The notes beneath the pieces were generated by a model. That model ran no database searches and was not told the DNA's origin. It worked only from the letters and a program-made list of their open reading frames with translations. A DNA stretch of 64,000 bases, taken from Methylophilus glucosoxydans (GTDB lineage: Bacteria > Pseudomonadota > Gammaproteobacteria > Burkholderiales > Methylophilaceae). This document shows positions 41,075 to 50,158 of the stretch, one piece after another (position 1 is the first letter of the stretch; every line of letters begins with the position of its first letter). A program made the position numbers and the translations under genes. Where the stretch lies: the NCBI RefSeq assembly GCF_042676145.1, contig NZ_JBHTJW010000002.1:868001-932000 (forward strand), in the 5' to 3' direction.

Positions 41075-42259
41075 ATGATGAACTTGAAAAAATGTGCCTT
41101 GCATACTGCGGTAGCAATGGCTTGTGGCCTGGGTGCACAACTGGCAAATGCGGGTGCAACAATCAACTTTGGCGAAGATAAATATATTGGCCTTGGGTTT
41201 GGCTTTATCAGCAGCTATAACTCAAAAGAGGACGCTGTGAATCAAGGCAGCGATCGTTCAAACGACTTCGCTCTGGATAGTGCTCGTATTTATATCTCTG
41301 GTTCTTTTAACAAGTATATCAAAGGCATGCTGAACACTGAAAAATCAGGTGGCGGCTCTGCAGGCTCTAATGTTGAAGTGATTGATGCCAACGTGCAATT
41401 TCAGTTAACCCCTGAAGTGGCCATCTGGGCAGGTCGTTTCCTGTCTCCGAGTGACCGTGCCAACATGGCAGGTCCTTACTACTCCATGGGTGGTGGCTAC
41501 TGGGCCAACATTGCTTCACGTTATGGCTGGAACGGTGGTGTGATTGGTCGTGATGACGGTGTGGCTATGGTTACCAGCTTTCTTGAGGATCATCTTAATG
41601 TTTCATTCGGTGCCTTTGAAGGTAACCAGATTTTCCGTTTTAGTGGGGTTGGCGCGCAGTCACAATCTTCAACACATAAAGATAACCTGATGTATGCCGG
41701 TCGTGTGCAATACGATTTCTGGGATGCAGAACCAGGCTACTACGGTACAGGCAACTACTTTGGTGCTAAAGACATTCTTGCCATCGGGGTTGCTGGACGT
41801 TACAAAAAAGATGGTGTTGTCAGCCCTACCAATGTGGTGGGTGATTACAAAGCTTACAGCGTGGACTTCCTGTTAGAGAAAAAAGATGTGGGTCCTGGTA
41901 CCTTTTCTGCTGAAGCTGCTTACTACTACTACGGCACCGATGGTGTGTTTAAAGGTGAGCAAGGTCATGCATACTCCGCTGGCTTAGGCTACCTGTTCCA
42001 GGAACAAGTAGGCTGGGGCAAATTCATGCCTATCATTCGTTACCAGAAATTTAACGCCGATGGTGTGACAAGCTACAACTCGACAACGACAGCTTTTACC
42101 AATACCACCGGCGGTGGCGCAAGCAAACGCTTTGAAGTGGGCACCAATTACGTGATTGCACCTTACAACGCGACTTTGACAGCCACCTACGGCAAAGAAG
42201 ATACCGCGACGGCTTCTAATAAAGATTTCGTCCGAGTCGCCCTGCAGATGCAGTTCTAA
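41075..42259 (+). CDS. fmdC: Outer-membrane porin of the amide/urea operon
   Basis: 394 residues: a signal peptide (TAVAMACGLGAQLANAG), then a beta-barrel rich in Tyr/Gly/Asn strands and ending in RVALQMQF with a terminal Phe, as outer-membrane porins do. It is the first gene of the fmdC-A-B-D-E-F order known from Methylophilus methylotrophus, where FmdC is thought to pass short-chain amides and urea across the outer membrane. GAAAGGGA precedes the start. A sigma-54 type promoter was sought upstream and not found. Confidence 0.87.
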   Translation: MMNLKKCALHTAVAMACGLGAQLANAGATINFGEDKYIGLGFGFISSYNSKEDAVNQGSDRSNDFALDSARIYISGSFNKYIKGMLNTEKSGGGSAGSNVEVIDANVQFQLTPEVAIWAGRFLSPSDRANMAGPYYSMGGGYWANIASRYGWNGGVIGRDDGVAMVTSFLEDHLNVSFGAFEGNQIFRFSGVGAQSQSSTHKDNLMYAGRVQYDFWDAEPGYYGTGNYFGAKDILAIGVAGRYKKDGVVSPTNVVGDYKAYSVDFLLEKKDVGPGTFSAEAAYYYYGTDGVFKGEQGHAYSAGLGYLFQEQVGWGKFMPIIRYQKFNADGVTSYNSTTTAFTNTTGGGASKRFEVGTNYVIAPYNATLTATYGKEDTATASNKDFVRVALQMQF

Positions 42260-42300
42260 TCAACACCTTATAACCCTTTTCCACAAAGGAGATGAGCGTA

Positions 42301-43524
42301 ATGAAAACAATAGTGAAGTTGGATTTGGATAAAAAACCATGGGAGCAGGACGGCCAGATTCATAACCGCTGGCACCCCGACCTGCCGATGATTGCCATGG
42401 TCAAGCCAGGGGATGAGTTCCGTGTTGAGTGTATGGACTGGACCGGTGGTCAGATCGGTAATAACGATAGCGCCAATGATGTGCGTGACGTTGATCTGAC
42501 ACAGGTGCACTACCTGAGTGGCCCGATTGGCGTGGAAGGTGCTGAGCCGGGTGACTTGATGGTGGTGGATATTCTGGATGTGGGTACTTTTGATGAATAT
42601 CAATGGGGCTTTAACGGCTTGTTTGCCAAGGAAAATGGTGGGGGCTTTCTGACCGACCACTTCCCTGAAGCGAGCAAAACCATCTGGGATTTCCACGGCG
42701 TGTATACCACTTCCCGTCATGTGCCTAAGGTGCGTTATGCCGGCATTATGCACCCGGGTCTGATTGGTTGCCTGCCATCCAAAGAACTGCTCGAAACCTG
42801 GAACAAGCGTGAAGGCGACCTGATTGCAACGGATCCAGATCGTGTCCCGCCACTGGCTTGCCCTCCGACTTCACAATCTGCCGTCATGGGCCGTTTGAGT
42901 GGCGACGCTGCCAAAAAAGCAGCAGCCGAAGGCGCGCGTACCGTGCCACCACGTGATCACGGCGGTAACTGCGATATCAAGAACCTGACCAAAGGCTCAA
43001 GGGTGTACTTCCCGGTCTATGTGAAGGATGGCGGTCTCTCCATGGGTGACCTGCACTTCTCACAAGGCGACGGTGAAATCACTTTCTGCGGTGCGATTGA
43101 AATGGCCGGTTACCTCGATATCAAGGTTGGCCTGATCAAGGATGGTGTGAAGAAATACGGGATTAAAAACCCTGTGTTCCAGCCCAGCCCGATCACACCG
43201 ACTTACCGTGATTACATGATTTTTGAAGGCATTTCGGTTGACGAAGCCGGCAAGCAACATTACCTGGATGTGCATATTGCCTACCGCCAGGCTTGCCTCA
43301 ACGCGATTGAGTACCTGAAAAAATTTGGTTACAGCGGCGAACAAGCGGTATCCATCCTGGGGACTGCGCCGGTAGAGGGGCATATCAGTGGCATCGTCGA
43401 TATCCCTAACGCTTGTGCCACCTTGTGGGTCCCGACCGAGATCTTTGAGTTTGATATCCGACCTAACGCGGATGGACCGAAGATCATGGTGCCGCCAGGC
43501 ATAGATGTGTCCACTTGCACATAA
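42301..43524 (+). CDS. fmdA: Formamidase
   Basis: Hydrolyses formamide to formate and ammonia, supplying nitrogen to a methylotroph. From ATG 42301, which has AAAGGAG 9 bases upstream, the protein has 407 residues, the length of the M. methylotrophus enzyme. An ATG three codons earlier abuts the Shine-Dalgarno. Family features of the acetamidase/formamidase fold are present: NRWHPDLPMIAMVKPGDEF, DWTGGQIGNNDSANDV, HVPKVRYAGIMHPGLIGCLP, the Gly-rich metal/active-site segment RDHGGNCDIKNLTKGSRVYF and LHFSQGDGEITFCGAIEM. Confidence 0.97.
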   Translation: MKTIVKLDLDKKPWEQDGQIHNRWHPDLPMIAMVKPGDEFRVECMDWTGGQIGNNDSANDVRDVDLTQVHYLSGPIGVEGAEPGDLMVVDILDVGTFDEYQWGFNGLFAKENGGGFLTDHFPEASKTIWDFHGVYTTSRHVPKVRYAGIMHPGLIGCLPSKELLETWNKREGDLIATDPDRVPPLACPPTSQSAVMGRLSGDAAKKAAAEGARTVPPRDHGGNCDIKNLTKGSRVYFPVYVKDGGLSMGDLHFSQGDGEITFCGAIEMAGYLDIKVGLIKDGVKKYGIKNPVFQPSPITPTYRDYMIFEGISVDEAGKQHYLDVHIAYRQACLNAIEYLKKFGYSGEQAVSILGTAPVEGHISGIVDIPNACATLWVPTEIFEFDIRPNADGPKIMVPPGIDVSTCT

Positions 43525-43578
43525 CAATGAGTGTTGATCGCGTGCAGTTTATTTGATCAGACTTGATAGGAAACCAAG

Positions 43579-43917
43579 ATGCCTCTTTACGAATATGAAT
43601 GTGACAGTTGTGGCGTATTTACTGCGCTACGCAAAATGAGTGAGTCGAGTTTGCCTGCCTACTGCGATTGTTGCGGGGCAGAGAGTCCACGGATTTTATC
43701 TGTGCCCAAACTGGCCATCATGGACAAAATGCAACGGTCTGCGCATGAACGTAACGAGAAATCTGCCAACGAGCCGCGTACAGCCAGACGTTCCAGCTGT
43801 GGCTGTACCGGATCACACACGTGTAAAACCAAGCCGCCGGTCAACCAGGATACAGGTAAGCCGGGCTTGCAAATGCAGACCAAGAAAACGGCACGGCCGT
43901 GGATGGTCGGGCATTAA
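43579..43917 (+). CDS. fmdB: FmdB zinc-ribbon regulatory protein
   Basis: 112 residues. The N-terminus MPLYEYECDSCGVFTALRKM with a second pair in YCDCCG forms the zinc ribbon that defines the FmdB family, named after this locus. It is proposed to regulate the fmd operon; the mechanism is not established. The C-terminal half is basic and Cys-containing (SSCGCTGSHTCK). Located 54 bases after fmdA and 61 before fmdD. Confidence 0.95.
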   Translation: MPLYEYECDSCGVFTALRKMSESSLPAYCDCCGAESPRILSVPKLAIMDKMQRSAHERNEKSANEPRTARRSSCGCTGSHTCKTKPPVNQDTGKPGLQMQTKKTARPWMVGH

Positions 43918-43978
43918 TCAGCGACATCAATCCCTTAATTATTGATTTTATTGATTTATCCATAAAGGAGAAGAAGTA

Positions 43979-45217
43979 ATGAGTACCTCAAACAGACGCG
44001 GTTTTATGAAGGGCGCATTGGTCGGTGCCATGATGGCCGCAGGCCTTATCAGCGGTCATGCATTTGCAGCGGATTATCCGACTGCAAAAGTGAATACGAC
44101 TGGCTTGGCAGTGACTGACTCCACAGTAAAAGTAGGTATTCTGCACTCTGCCACCGGCACGATGGCGATTAGTGAAACCGGTTCTATCCAGGCTGAAAAG
44201 CTGGCGATCGAACAGATCAACGCCATGGGCGGTATTCTGGGTCGCAAGATTGAAATTATCCAGGAAGACGGTGCATCTGACTGGCCAACTTTCGCAGAAA
44301 AAGCGAAGAAATTGCTGGAAAAAGACAAAGTGGCTGCTGTGATGGGCTGCTGGACGTCTGCTTCACGTAAAGCGGCTTTGCCAGTGTTTGAAAAAGACAA
44401 TGGCTTGTTGTTCTACCCAACCTTCTACGAAGGTCTGGAGCAATCCAAAAACGTGTTCTACACCGGTCAAGAAGCGACACAACAAATTCTGGCAGGGTTG
44501 GACTGGATCGCTAAAGAGAAAAAAGCCAAGACTTTCTACCTGATTGGTTCTGACTACATCTGGCCACGTACATCGATGAAAATTGCCCGTAAGCACATCG
44601 AGCAACACTTGCATGGCACAGTGGTGGGTGAAGAGTACATTGCCTTGGGCGATACCCAGTTCGGTTCTGTGATCAACAAAATCAAACTGAAAAAACCTGA
44701 CGTGATCTACGCAGCGGTGGTGGGCGGTAGTAACGTGGCCTGGTTCAAACAATTGAACGCTGCCGGTTTGAACTCCAGCAAACAAACCATGTTGACCATC
44801 TCCGTGACCGAAGACGAAGTGTTGGGTATCGGTGGTGAAAACCTGGCTGGTTTCTACTCTGCGATGAAATACTTCCAGTCTCAAGACAATGAGGCTAACA
44901 AGAAATTTGTAGAAGCATTCAAAAAACGCTGGGGTGAGAAGTCTGTGATCGGCGACGTGACACAAGCTGCTTACCTGGGTCCATGGTTGTACAAGGCAGC
45001 CGTTGAGCGTGCAGGTAGCTTCGATGTAGACAAAGTGCAAGCAGCATTGCCAGGCTACACCTTCAAAGATGCACCAGAAGGCCCTGTCACTGTGGAAGCC
45101 AACCACCACCTGACCACCAAGCTGCGTATTGGTCAGTGGGGTAAAGATGGCCAGGCCAAAGTGGTATACACCTCTGATTACATCAAACCTGATCCATTTC
45201 CAAAAGGCTATCAATAA
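43979..45217 (+). CDS. fmdD: Amide/urea ABC transporter substrate-binding protein (UrtA-like)
   Basis: 412 residues. A twin-arginine signal (NRRGFMKGALVGAMMAAGLI) marks Tat export, as in UrtA proteins. The mature part is a type I periplasmic binding protein (VKVGILHSATGTMAISETG, IEIIQEDGASDWPTFAEKA, YPTFYEGLEQSKNVFYTG). It binds urea and short amides for the FmdEF permease. A strong hairpin follows the stop and may raise FmdD relative to the membrane subunits. Confidence 0.95.
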   Translation: MSTSNRRGFMKGALVGAMMAAGLISGHAFAADYPTAKVNTTGLAVTDSTVKVGILHSATGTMAISETGSIQAEKLAIEQINAMGGILGRKIEIIQEDGASDWPTFAEKAKKLLEKDKVAAVMGCWTSASRKAALPVFEKDNGLLFYPTFYEGLEQSKNVFYTGQEATQQILAGLDWIAKEKKAKTFYLIGSDYIWPRTSMKIARKHIEQHLHGTVVGEEYIALGDTQFGSVINKIKLKKPDVIYAAVVGGSNVAWFKQLNAAGLNSSKQTMLTISVTEDEVLGIGGENLAGFYSAMKYFQSQDNEANKKFVEAFKKRWGEKSVIGDVTQAAYLGPWLYKAAVERAGSFDVDKVQAALPGYTFKDAPEGPVTVEANHHLTTKLRIGQWGKDGQAKVVYTSDYIKPDPFPKGYQ

Positions 45218-45242
45218 GCTAGTCCTGTCGTAAATGCTTAAG

Positions 45243-45267
45243 CGGTAGCCGGTTACTCCGGCTACCG
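45243..45267 (+). other. Intergenic hairpin between fmdD and fmdE
   Basis: CGGTAGCCGG/CCGGCTACCG, a perfect 10-base-pair stem with a 5-base loop, followed by only TTT. Suited to partial termination or protection of upstream mRNA, a common way to overproduce a binding protein. Confidence 0.7.
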
Positions 45268-45347
45268 TTTGGCTCAAACAGCATTCAAGTTGTAAACAAT
45301 TTCAAGCAGTCAGCAATTTTGAGAAGTTGCATTTTAAGGAGACCGAT

Positions 45348-46265
45348 ATGTTTGGTTATTCGATGGCAGATATAGGCAATATTGTGGTGATGCAAGGCTT
45401 TTCCGGCCTGAGCATGTTTACAGTGTTGCTACTCATGGCACTGGGTCTCGCGATTATTTTCGGGCAGATGGGTGTGATTAACATGGCGCATGGTGAGTTT
45501 ATGACCATCGGTGCCTATACCACAGTCATGCTATCCAAGGTGGCTGCCACTTACGGCTTCACCAATTACTATTTTTTGTTTGCCATCCTCATTGCGTTCG
45601 GGCTGGCATTCGCGGTCGGCTATGTTGTTGAATACGGCATGATCCGGCACCTGTACAAGCGGCCACTGGATACCTTGCTGGCGACCTGGGGGCTAAGCCT
45701 GGTCATGCAGCAGATTTTCCGCTCTACCTTTGGCGCCAAAGAGGTGAGTGCCGAGTTGCCTGAGTGGATGTTGGGCTCTTTCAAGCCGACGCCAGACATT
45801 GATATCCCGATCAACGGTGTTTTTGTGATGGCCCTGGCTGCGCTGGTGACCCTCGGTGTCTATATGTTTATGTATAAATCACGCTGGGGCCTACGTGTGC
45901 GTGCCACCGTGCAGAACCGTACCATGGCGGGTGCAGTGGGCATTAACACTGCAAAAGTCGACCGTGTTACCTTTGCCCTGGGGTGCGGCATTGCCGGGAT
46001 CGCGGGCGCTGCGTTTACCACGATTGCTTCTACCGGCCCAACCACAGGTACGCTCTACATCGTAGACAGCTTTATGGTGGTGGTGTTTGGCGGTGCAGCC
46101 AGCATTGTGGGGACGATAGCCTCAGCCTTCGGCATCGCCCAGGCGCAATCTATCCTGCAGTTCTTTATGACCAGCTCCATGGGTAAAGTGTCCACGCTGC
46201 TTGCCATCGTCACAATCTTGATGATGAAACCTGAAGGTTTGTTTGCCTCCAAACTGCGTAAATAA
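45348..46265 (+). CDS. fmdE: Amide/urea ABC transporter permease (UrtB-like)
   Basis: About 305 residues from ATG 45348 (AAGGAG 6 bases upstream; the frame extends to 45327). Branched-chain-amino-acid-type permease with about eight TM segments and the LivH/UrtB motifs GQMGVINMAHGEFMTIGAY and ALGCGIAGIAGAAFT. Pairs with FmdF. Confidence 0.94.
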   Translation: MFGYSMADIGNIVVMQGFSGLSMFTVLLLMALGLAIIFGQMGVINMAHGEFMTIGAYTTVMLSKVAATYGFTNYYFLFAILIAFGLAFAVGYVVEYGMIRHLYKRPLDTLLATWGLSLVMQQIFRSTFGAKEVSAELPEWMLGSFKPTPDIDIPINGVFVMALAALVTLGVYMFMYKSRWGLRVRATVQNRTMAGAVGINTAKVDRVTFALGCGIAGIAGAAFTTIASTGPTTGTLYIVDSFMVVVFGGAASIVGTIASAFGIAQAQSILQFFMTSSMGKVSTLLAIVTILMMKPEGLFASKLRK

Positions 46266-46272
46266 CAGATAC

Positions 46273-46305
46273 GGCAACGTGTGAGCATGCTTCTCACGCG
46301 TTGCC
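46273..46305 (+). other. Intergenic hairpin between fmdE and fmdF
   Basis: GGCAACG-T-GTGAG paired with CTCAC-G-CGTTGCC, a 12-base-pair stem with one internal mismatch. No strong T-tract. A processing or stability element is more likely than a full terminator, since fmdF lies 72 bases on. Confidence 0.6.
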
Positions 46306-46377
46306 ATAAGTAAATAGACGTATTAGTACTTTGTATCTGTCGCACTAGAATCAACGCATCAATAGAGGAGATTTTTG

Positions 46378-47667
46378 ATGACATTATGGGAAAAAATGAA
46401 AGCCAGTCCTGTGCTGGGTGGTAAGGAAGGCGTGATCGGCCTGGCTGCGCTGGCCGCCCTGATCTTCGTCGTGTTGCCACTGGGGGTAGATATTTTCCGC
46501 CTCAACCTGATTGGTAAATACCTGACCTACGCCTTTGTCGCCGTCGGCCTGGTGATGTTATGGGGGCATGGCGGTATTTTGAGTCTGGGCCAGGGCATCT
46601 TCTTCGGTCTGGGGGGCTATGCGATGGCGATGTTCCTCAAGCTGGAAGCGTCCGATCCAGAAACCACTAAAATCCAGTCTACGCCAGGCATTCCTGACTT
46701 TATGGACTGGAACCAGCTCACCGCCTTGCCATGGTTCTGGGAGCCGTTCAAAAGCCTACCCTTCACGCTGATTGCCGTACTCACCGTGCCAGCCATCTTT
46801 GCCTACATCATCGGTTATGCCATGTTCAAGCGTCGTGTGGGTGGGGTGTATTTCTCCATCATCACGCAAGCGATTGCCCTGATCCTGAGTATCCTGATTG
46901 TTGGTCAGCAAGGCTATACCGGTGGTGTGAACGGGATGACAGACCTGCGTACCATGTTGGGCTGGGATATTCGCACCGATTCTGCGAAATATATCCTGTA
47001 CTACGTGAACGGTTTGTTGCTGTTCGGGGCGATCTTCCTGTCCAAATACATCATGAGCAGCAAGTTCGGTATGTTGTTGCTAGCCATGCGCGACAAAGAA
47101 GAGCGGGTACGCTTCTCTGGTTACGACGTTTCCAACTTTAAAATCTTTATCTTCTGCCTGGCGGCGATGATGTCTGCCGTTGGTGGTGCAATGTTTACCT
47201 TGCAAGTGGGCTTTATGTCACCGTCCTTTGTCGGCATTGTGCCTTCGATTGAAATGGTGATTTTCTGTGCCGTGGGTGGGCGTGCCTCGCTGATTGGCGC
47301 CGTATATGGCACCTTGCTGGTTAACTACGGTAAAACCGTGTTTTCAGAAACCTATCCAGAGTTGTGGTTGTTCCTCATGGGTGGCCTGTTTATCTCTGTG
47401 GTGATGTTCTTCCCGAATGGCCTGGCTGGTATCTGGGACAACCTGGCGACCAAATATGGCTGGTTCAAAGACAAGGCTGACGCAAAAAAGCCTGAGGTAA
47501 GTACTTCTGAGGTAGAAGCACAAGCAGTACTTACCGAATCTTCAACCACGGGCGCCGTAACCTCTACCGAAGCGGGCGTCAAGAAAACATCACGTAAGAA
47601 AGCGGCGGCCAGCACTGATCAGCCGTCCGCGATCGAAAGCAACAAAATGAGAGGAGCAGAAGCATGA
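46378..47667 (+). CDS. fmdF: Amide/urea ABC transporter permease (UrtC-like) with an added C-terminal tail
   Basis: About 429 residues from ATG 46378 (AGAGGAG 7 bases upstream). LivM/UrtC-type permease: GHGGILSLGQGIFFGLGGYAMAMF, IITQAIALILSILIVGQQGYTGG, MRDKEERVRFSGYDVSNFK. After the last TM segment (near WLFLMGGLFISVVMFFPNGLAGIW) comes a hydrophilic tail of about 70 residues rich in Ser, Thr, Ala, Glu and Lys (ending KKTSRKKAAASTDQPSA...). UrtC proteins usually stop soon after the last helix. The stop overlaps urtD by 4 bases. Confidence 0.93.
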   Translation: MTLWEKMKASPVLGGKEGVIGLAALAALIFVVLPLGVDIFRLNLIGKYLTYAFVAVGLVMLWGHGGILSLGQGIFFGLGGYAMAMFLKLEASDPETTKIQSTPGIPDFMDWNQLTALPWFWEPFKSLPFTLIAVLTVPAIFAYIIGYAMFKRRVGGVYFSIITQAIALILSILIVGQQGYTGGVNGMTDLRTMLGWDIRTDSAKYILYYVNGLLLFGAIFLSKYIMSSKFGMLLLAMRDKEERVRFSGYDVSNFKIFIFCLAAMMSAVGGAMFTLQVGFMSPSFVGIVPSIEMVIFCAVGGRASLIGAVYGTLLVNYGKTVFSETYPELWLFLMGGLFISVVMFFPNGLAGIWDNLATKYGWFKDKADAKKPEVSTSEVEAQAVLTESSTTGAVTSTEAGVKKTSRKKAAASTDQPSAIESNKMRGAEA

Positions 47668-48407
47668 GTAATACCGACTTCGTCTTGGCAGTAGAAGACC
47701 TGACCGTCTCCTTCGATGGCTTTAAAGCGGTGGATAGCCTCACCATGTATATCGACAAAAACGAACTGCGTGTGCTGGTGGGGCCTAACGGCGCCGGCAA
47801 GACCACGGTGCTCGACCTGATTTGCGGTAAAACCAAATCCACAGCCGGTTCAATCAAGTTTAAAAACACTGAATTGACCAAGCTGTCCGAGCACGAAATT
47901 GTGCGTTCCGGCGTCGGCCGCAAGTTTCAGAACCCGTCCATTTATGAAAACCTCACGGTTTACCAAAACCTGGAAGTGTCTTACCCGAAAGGCCGCGGCG
48001 TGTTTGGCAGCCTGACCTTCAAACGGACACAAGAGGTGGAAGACCGTGTACGCAAAGTGGCGGCAGACATCATGTTGACCGAGTTTCTTGAGATGGAATC
48101 TGCCTTGCTCAGTCACGGCCAGAAACAATGGCTGGAAATCGGCATGTTGCTCATGCAAGAGCCTGAGCTGTTGATGCTGGATGAACCTGTGGCAGGCATG
48201 AGCGCCAAGGAGCGCGACCAGACCGCCGATTTGCTCAACCGCATCTGCCAGAACCGCTCGGTGATTGTGATCGAGCACGATATGGAGTTTGTGAAGAAAA
48301 TTGCGCACAAGGTGACAGTACTGCATCAGGGAAAAATCCTCGCTGAGGGGCCGATGGAGAAAGTCCAGGCAGACGAAAAAGTCATCGAAGTGTATTTAGG
48401 ACATTAA
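47664..48407 (+). CDS. urtD: Urea ABC transporter ATP-binding protein UrtD
   Basis: 247 residues, LivG-type. Walker A GPNGAGKTTVLDLI, signature LSHGQKQWLEIGML (S-H-G-Q in place of S-G-G-Q, as in UrtD), Walker B LLMLDEPVAGMS. The ATG overlaps the fmdF stop (ATGA), indicating translational coupling. Confidence 0.95.
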   Translation: MSNTDFVLAVEDLTVSFDGFKAVDSLTMYIDKNELRVLVGPNGAGKTTVLDLICGKTKSTAGSIKFKNTELTKLSEHEIVRSGVGRKFQNPSIYENLTVYQNLEVSYPKGRGVFGSLTFKRTQEVEDRVRKVAADIMLTEFLEMESALLSHGQKQWLEIGMLLMQEPELLMLDEPVAGMSAKERDQTADLLNRICQNRSVIVIEHDMEFVKKIAHKVTVLHQGKILAEGPMEKVQADEKVIEVYLGH

Positions 48408-48435
48408 TTGGATTAGGCCATTCAAGGAGCACAGC

Positions 48436-49125
48436 ATGTTTGAAATTGAAAATTTGCAGGTGAGTTATGGCCAAAGTCAGGTCATTCATGGCCTGAATTT
48501 CAAAGCCAACAAAAACGAAACACTGGCCATCATGGGCCGCAACGGCATGGGTAAAACCACGCTGTTCAAATCGCTGATGGGCATTTTGCCAAGCAAAGCC
48601 AGTAAAGCCACCGTCGATGGGGTCGATCTGCAAGGCTCAGCCACCCATGAACGCGTCATGAAGGGGCTGGCCTATGTGCCACAAGGCCGCTGGATTTTTC
48701 CGAACATGACCGTGCAGGAAAACATTGAAACTGGTCTCGAGAAGTCAGCTTCAGGCGAGATCCCGGATGATATTTTTGCGTTGTTCCCGGTGTTGCATGA
48801 AATGCGTAAACGCAAGGGCGGTAACCTGTCCGGTGGTCAGCAGCAGCAATTGGCGATTGCCCGCGCGCTGGTGACCAATCCAAAAGTATTACTGCTGGAT
48901 GAGCCGACCGAAGGGATTCAACCGTCCATCATCAAGGACATCGCCAAGGTGCTCAACGAAATCCGCAAAATGCGTGAAATCACCATCATCGTCTCCGAGC
49001 AGGTGTTGAGCTTCACCATGGAAGTGGCAGACCGCATTATCGTCATTGATAAAGGCCGCTTTATCCATGAAGATACCCGCGACAACGTGGATGCAGCTAA
49101 AGTAAAAAGTTATTTGTCTGTATAA
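48436..49125 (+). CDS. urtE: Urea ABC transporter ATP-binding protein UrtE
   Basis: 229 residues, LivF-type. Walker A GRNGMGKTTLFKSLMG, signature LSGGQQQQLAIARAL, Walker B VLLLDEPTEGIQPSI. Together with UrtD it energises the FmdEF permease. Its stop is followed by a palindromic repeat element and then ureD. Confidence 0.95.
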   Translation: MFEIENLQVSYGQSQVIHGLNFKANKNETLAIMGRNGMGKTTLFKSLMGILPSKASKATVDGVDLQGSATHERVMKGLAYVPQGRWIFPNMTVQENIETGLEKSASGEIPDDIFALFPVLHEMRKRKGGNLSGGQQQQLAIARALVTNPKVLLLDEPTEGIQPSIIKDIAKVLNEIRKMREITIIVSEQVLSFTMEVADRIIVIDKGRFIHEDTRDNVDAAKVKSYLSV

Positions 49126-49136
49126 GTGCTTTTTTA

Positions 49137-49207
49137 GCCACAGAGGACACGGAGAGCACAGAGCAAAACGAATTTGCCGTTCCTCTGTGTGCTGTGTCCT
49201 CTGTGGC
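49137..49207. repeat. Palindromic repeat element of the CCACAGAGGACAC type
   Basis: Ends GCCACAGAGGACAC (49137-49150) and GTGTCCTCTGTGGC (49194-49207) are perfect 14-base inverted repeats, and the inner arms partly pair as well. Sits between urtE and ureD. Similar CACAGAG-rich palindromes are scattered in many environmental proteobacteria. Confidence 0.7.
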
Positions 49208-49255
49208 AAGCATTAAAAAGTAATATTCCTGATTTGACTGTGGCATGATGCCGTT

Positions 49256-50122
49256 ATGGATGATTTAAAGCATACGCCACCATCGCTAGCGCAAACGATC
49301 GCAACAAAACACTGGCAAGCCCGATTAGAGCTTGGCTTTGCCAAGCGTGAAGCACGTTCTTACCTGGCACACCGCTTACATAAAGGCCCGTTGGTGGTGC
49401 AAAAAAGCCTGCATCCTGAAGGCGAAGCCATTTGCCATGCCGTCATTGTGCATCCGCCTGGCGGGGTGGCGGGGGGCGATGCGCTGCATTTGCAAGTGCA
49501 CGTGGGGGAGGGCGCAAACGCCTTGCTGACCACCCCCGGCGCTGGCAAGTGGTATAAGGCCAATGGCACGATGGCTACACAAACGCTGCATTTTCAGCTG
49601 GCGTCCGGCAGTGGCCTCGAGTGGCTGCCGCAAGAAAATATCCTGTTTGATGCCGCTGAAGTTGGTTTTCATGCCGAGATTGATCTGGCGGGCGATGCCA
49701 CCCTTGCGGCGTGGGACATCGTCTGTTTGGGCCGTCAGGCGCAGCAGGAAAGCTGGCAGACCGGCGCCTATCAGCTCAATCAGCGCATCCGTCGCGCTGG
49801 CCGCTTGATCTGGAATGAACGCGCCTGCATGCACGCTAACGACTTCTTAAAAAGCAGCCCTGTTGGCCTGGCTGGGTCGGTGGTGTTCGGTACTTTTCTG
49901 GTGTGTGCCGGGGCCGTGCCCGCAGAGGTGCTGCAAGCTTGTCGCGAGATTACTTTGCCTGATGCCAACACTGGCGTGACCGCTTTGCCAGAGGTGTTAT
50001 GTATCCGTTATGTTGGCCAGGCCTCACAGCAGGCTAGGCAGTATTTTGAGCAGTGCTGGCAGTTACTGCGGCCATGGTATTATCAAAAAGACGCAGTCAG
50101 ACCGCGGATTTGGAATACATAA
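49256..50122 (+). CDS. ureD: Urease accessory protein UreD
   Basis: 288 residues. The nickel-insertion chaperone that binds apo-urease with UreF and UreG. Family motifs: GPLVVQKSLHPEGEAICHAVIVHPPGGVAGGDAL, TTPGAGKWYK, LEWLPQENILFDAAEV. First gene of the urease set, 130 bases after urtE. Confidence 0.94.
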   Translation: MDDLKHTPPSLAQTIATKHWQARLELGFAKREARSYLAHRLHKGPLVVQKSLHPEGEAICHAVIVHPPGGVAGGDALHLQVHVGEGANALLTTPGAGKWYKANGTMATQTLHFQLASGSGLEWLPQENILFDAAEVGFHAEIDLAGDATLAAWDIVCLGRQAQQESWQTGAYQLNQRIRRAGRLIWNERACMHANDFLKSSPVGLAGSVVFGTFLVCAGAVPAEVLQACREITLPDANTGVTALPEVLCIRYVGQASQQARQYFEQCWQLLRPWYYQKDAVRPRIWNT

Positions 50123-50158
50123 GCTGCGTGCATAAAAATATAGTCAGAGAACAATCCT

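Noticed and set aside
44363..45277. 304-codon minus-strand frame
   Set aside because: Shadow of fmdD, whose Tat signal and binding-protein motifs are unambiguous.
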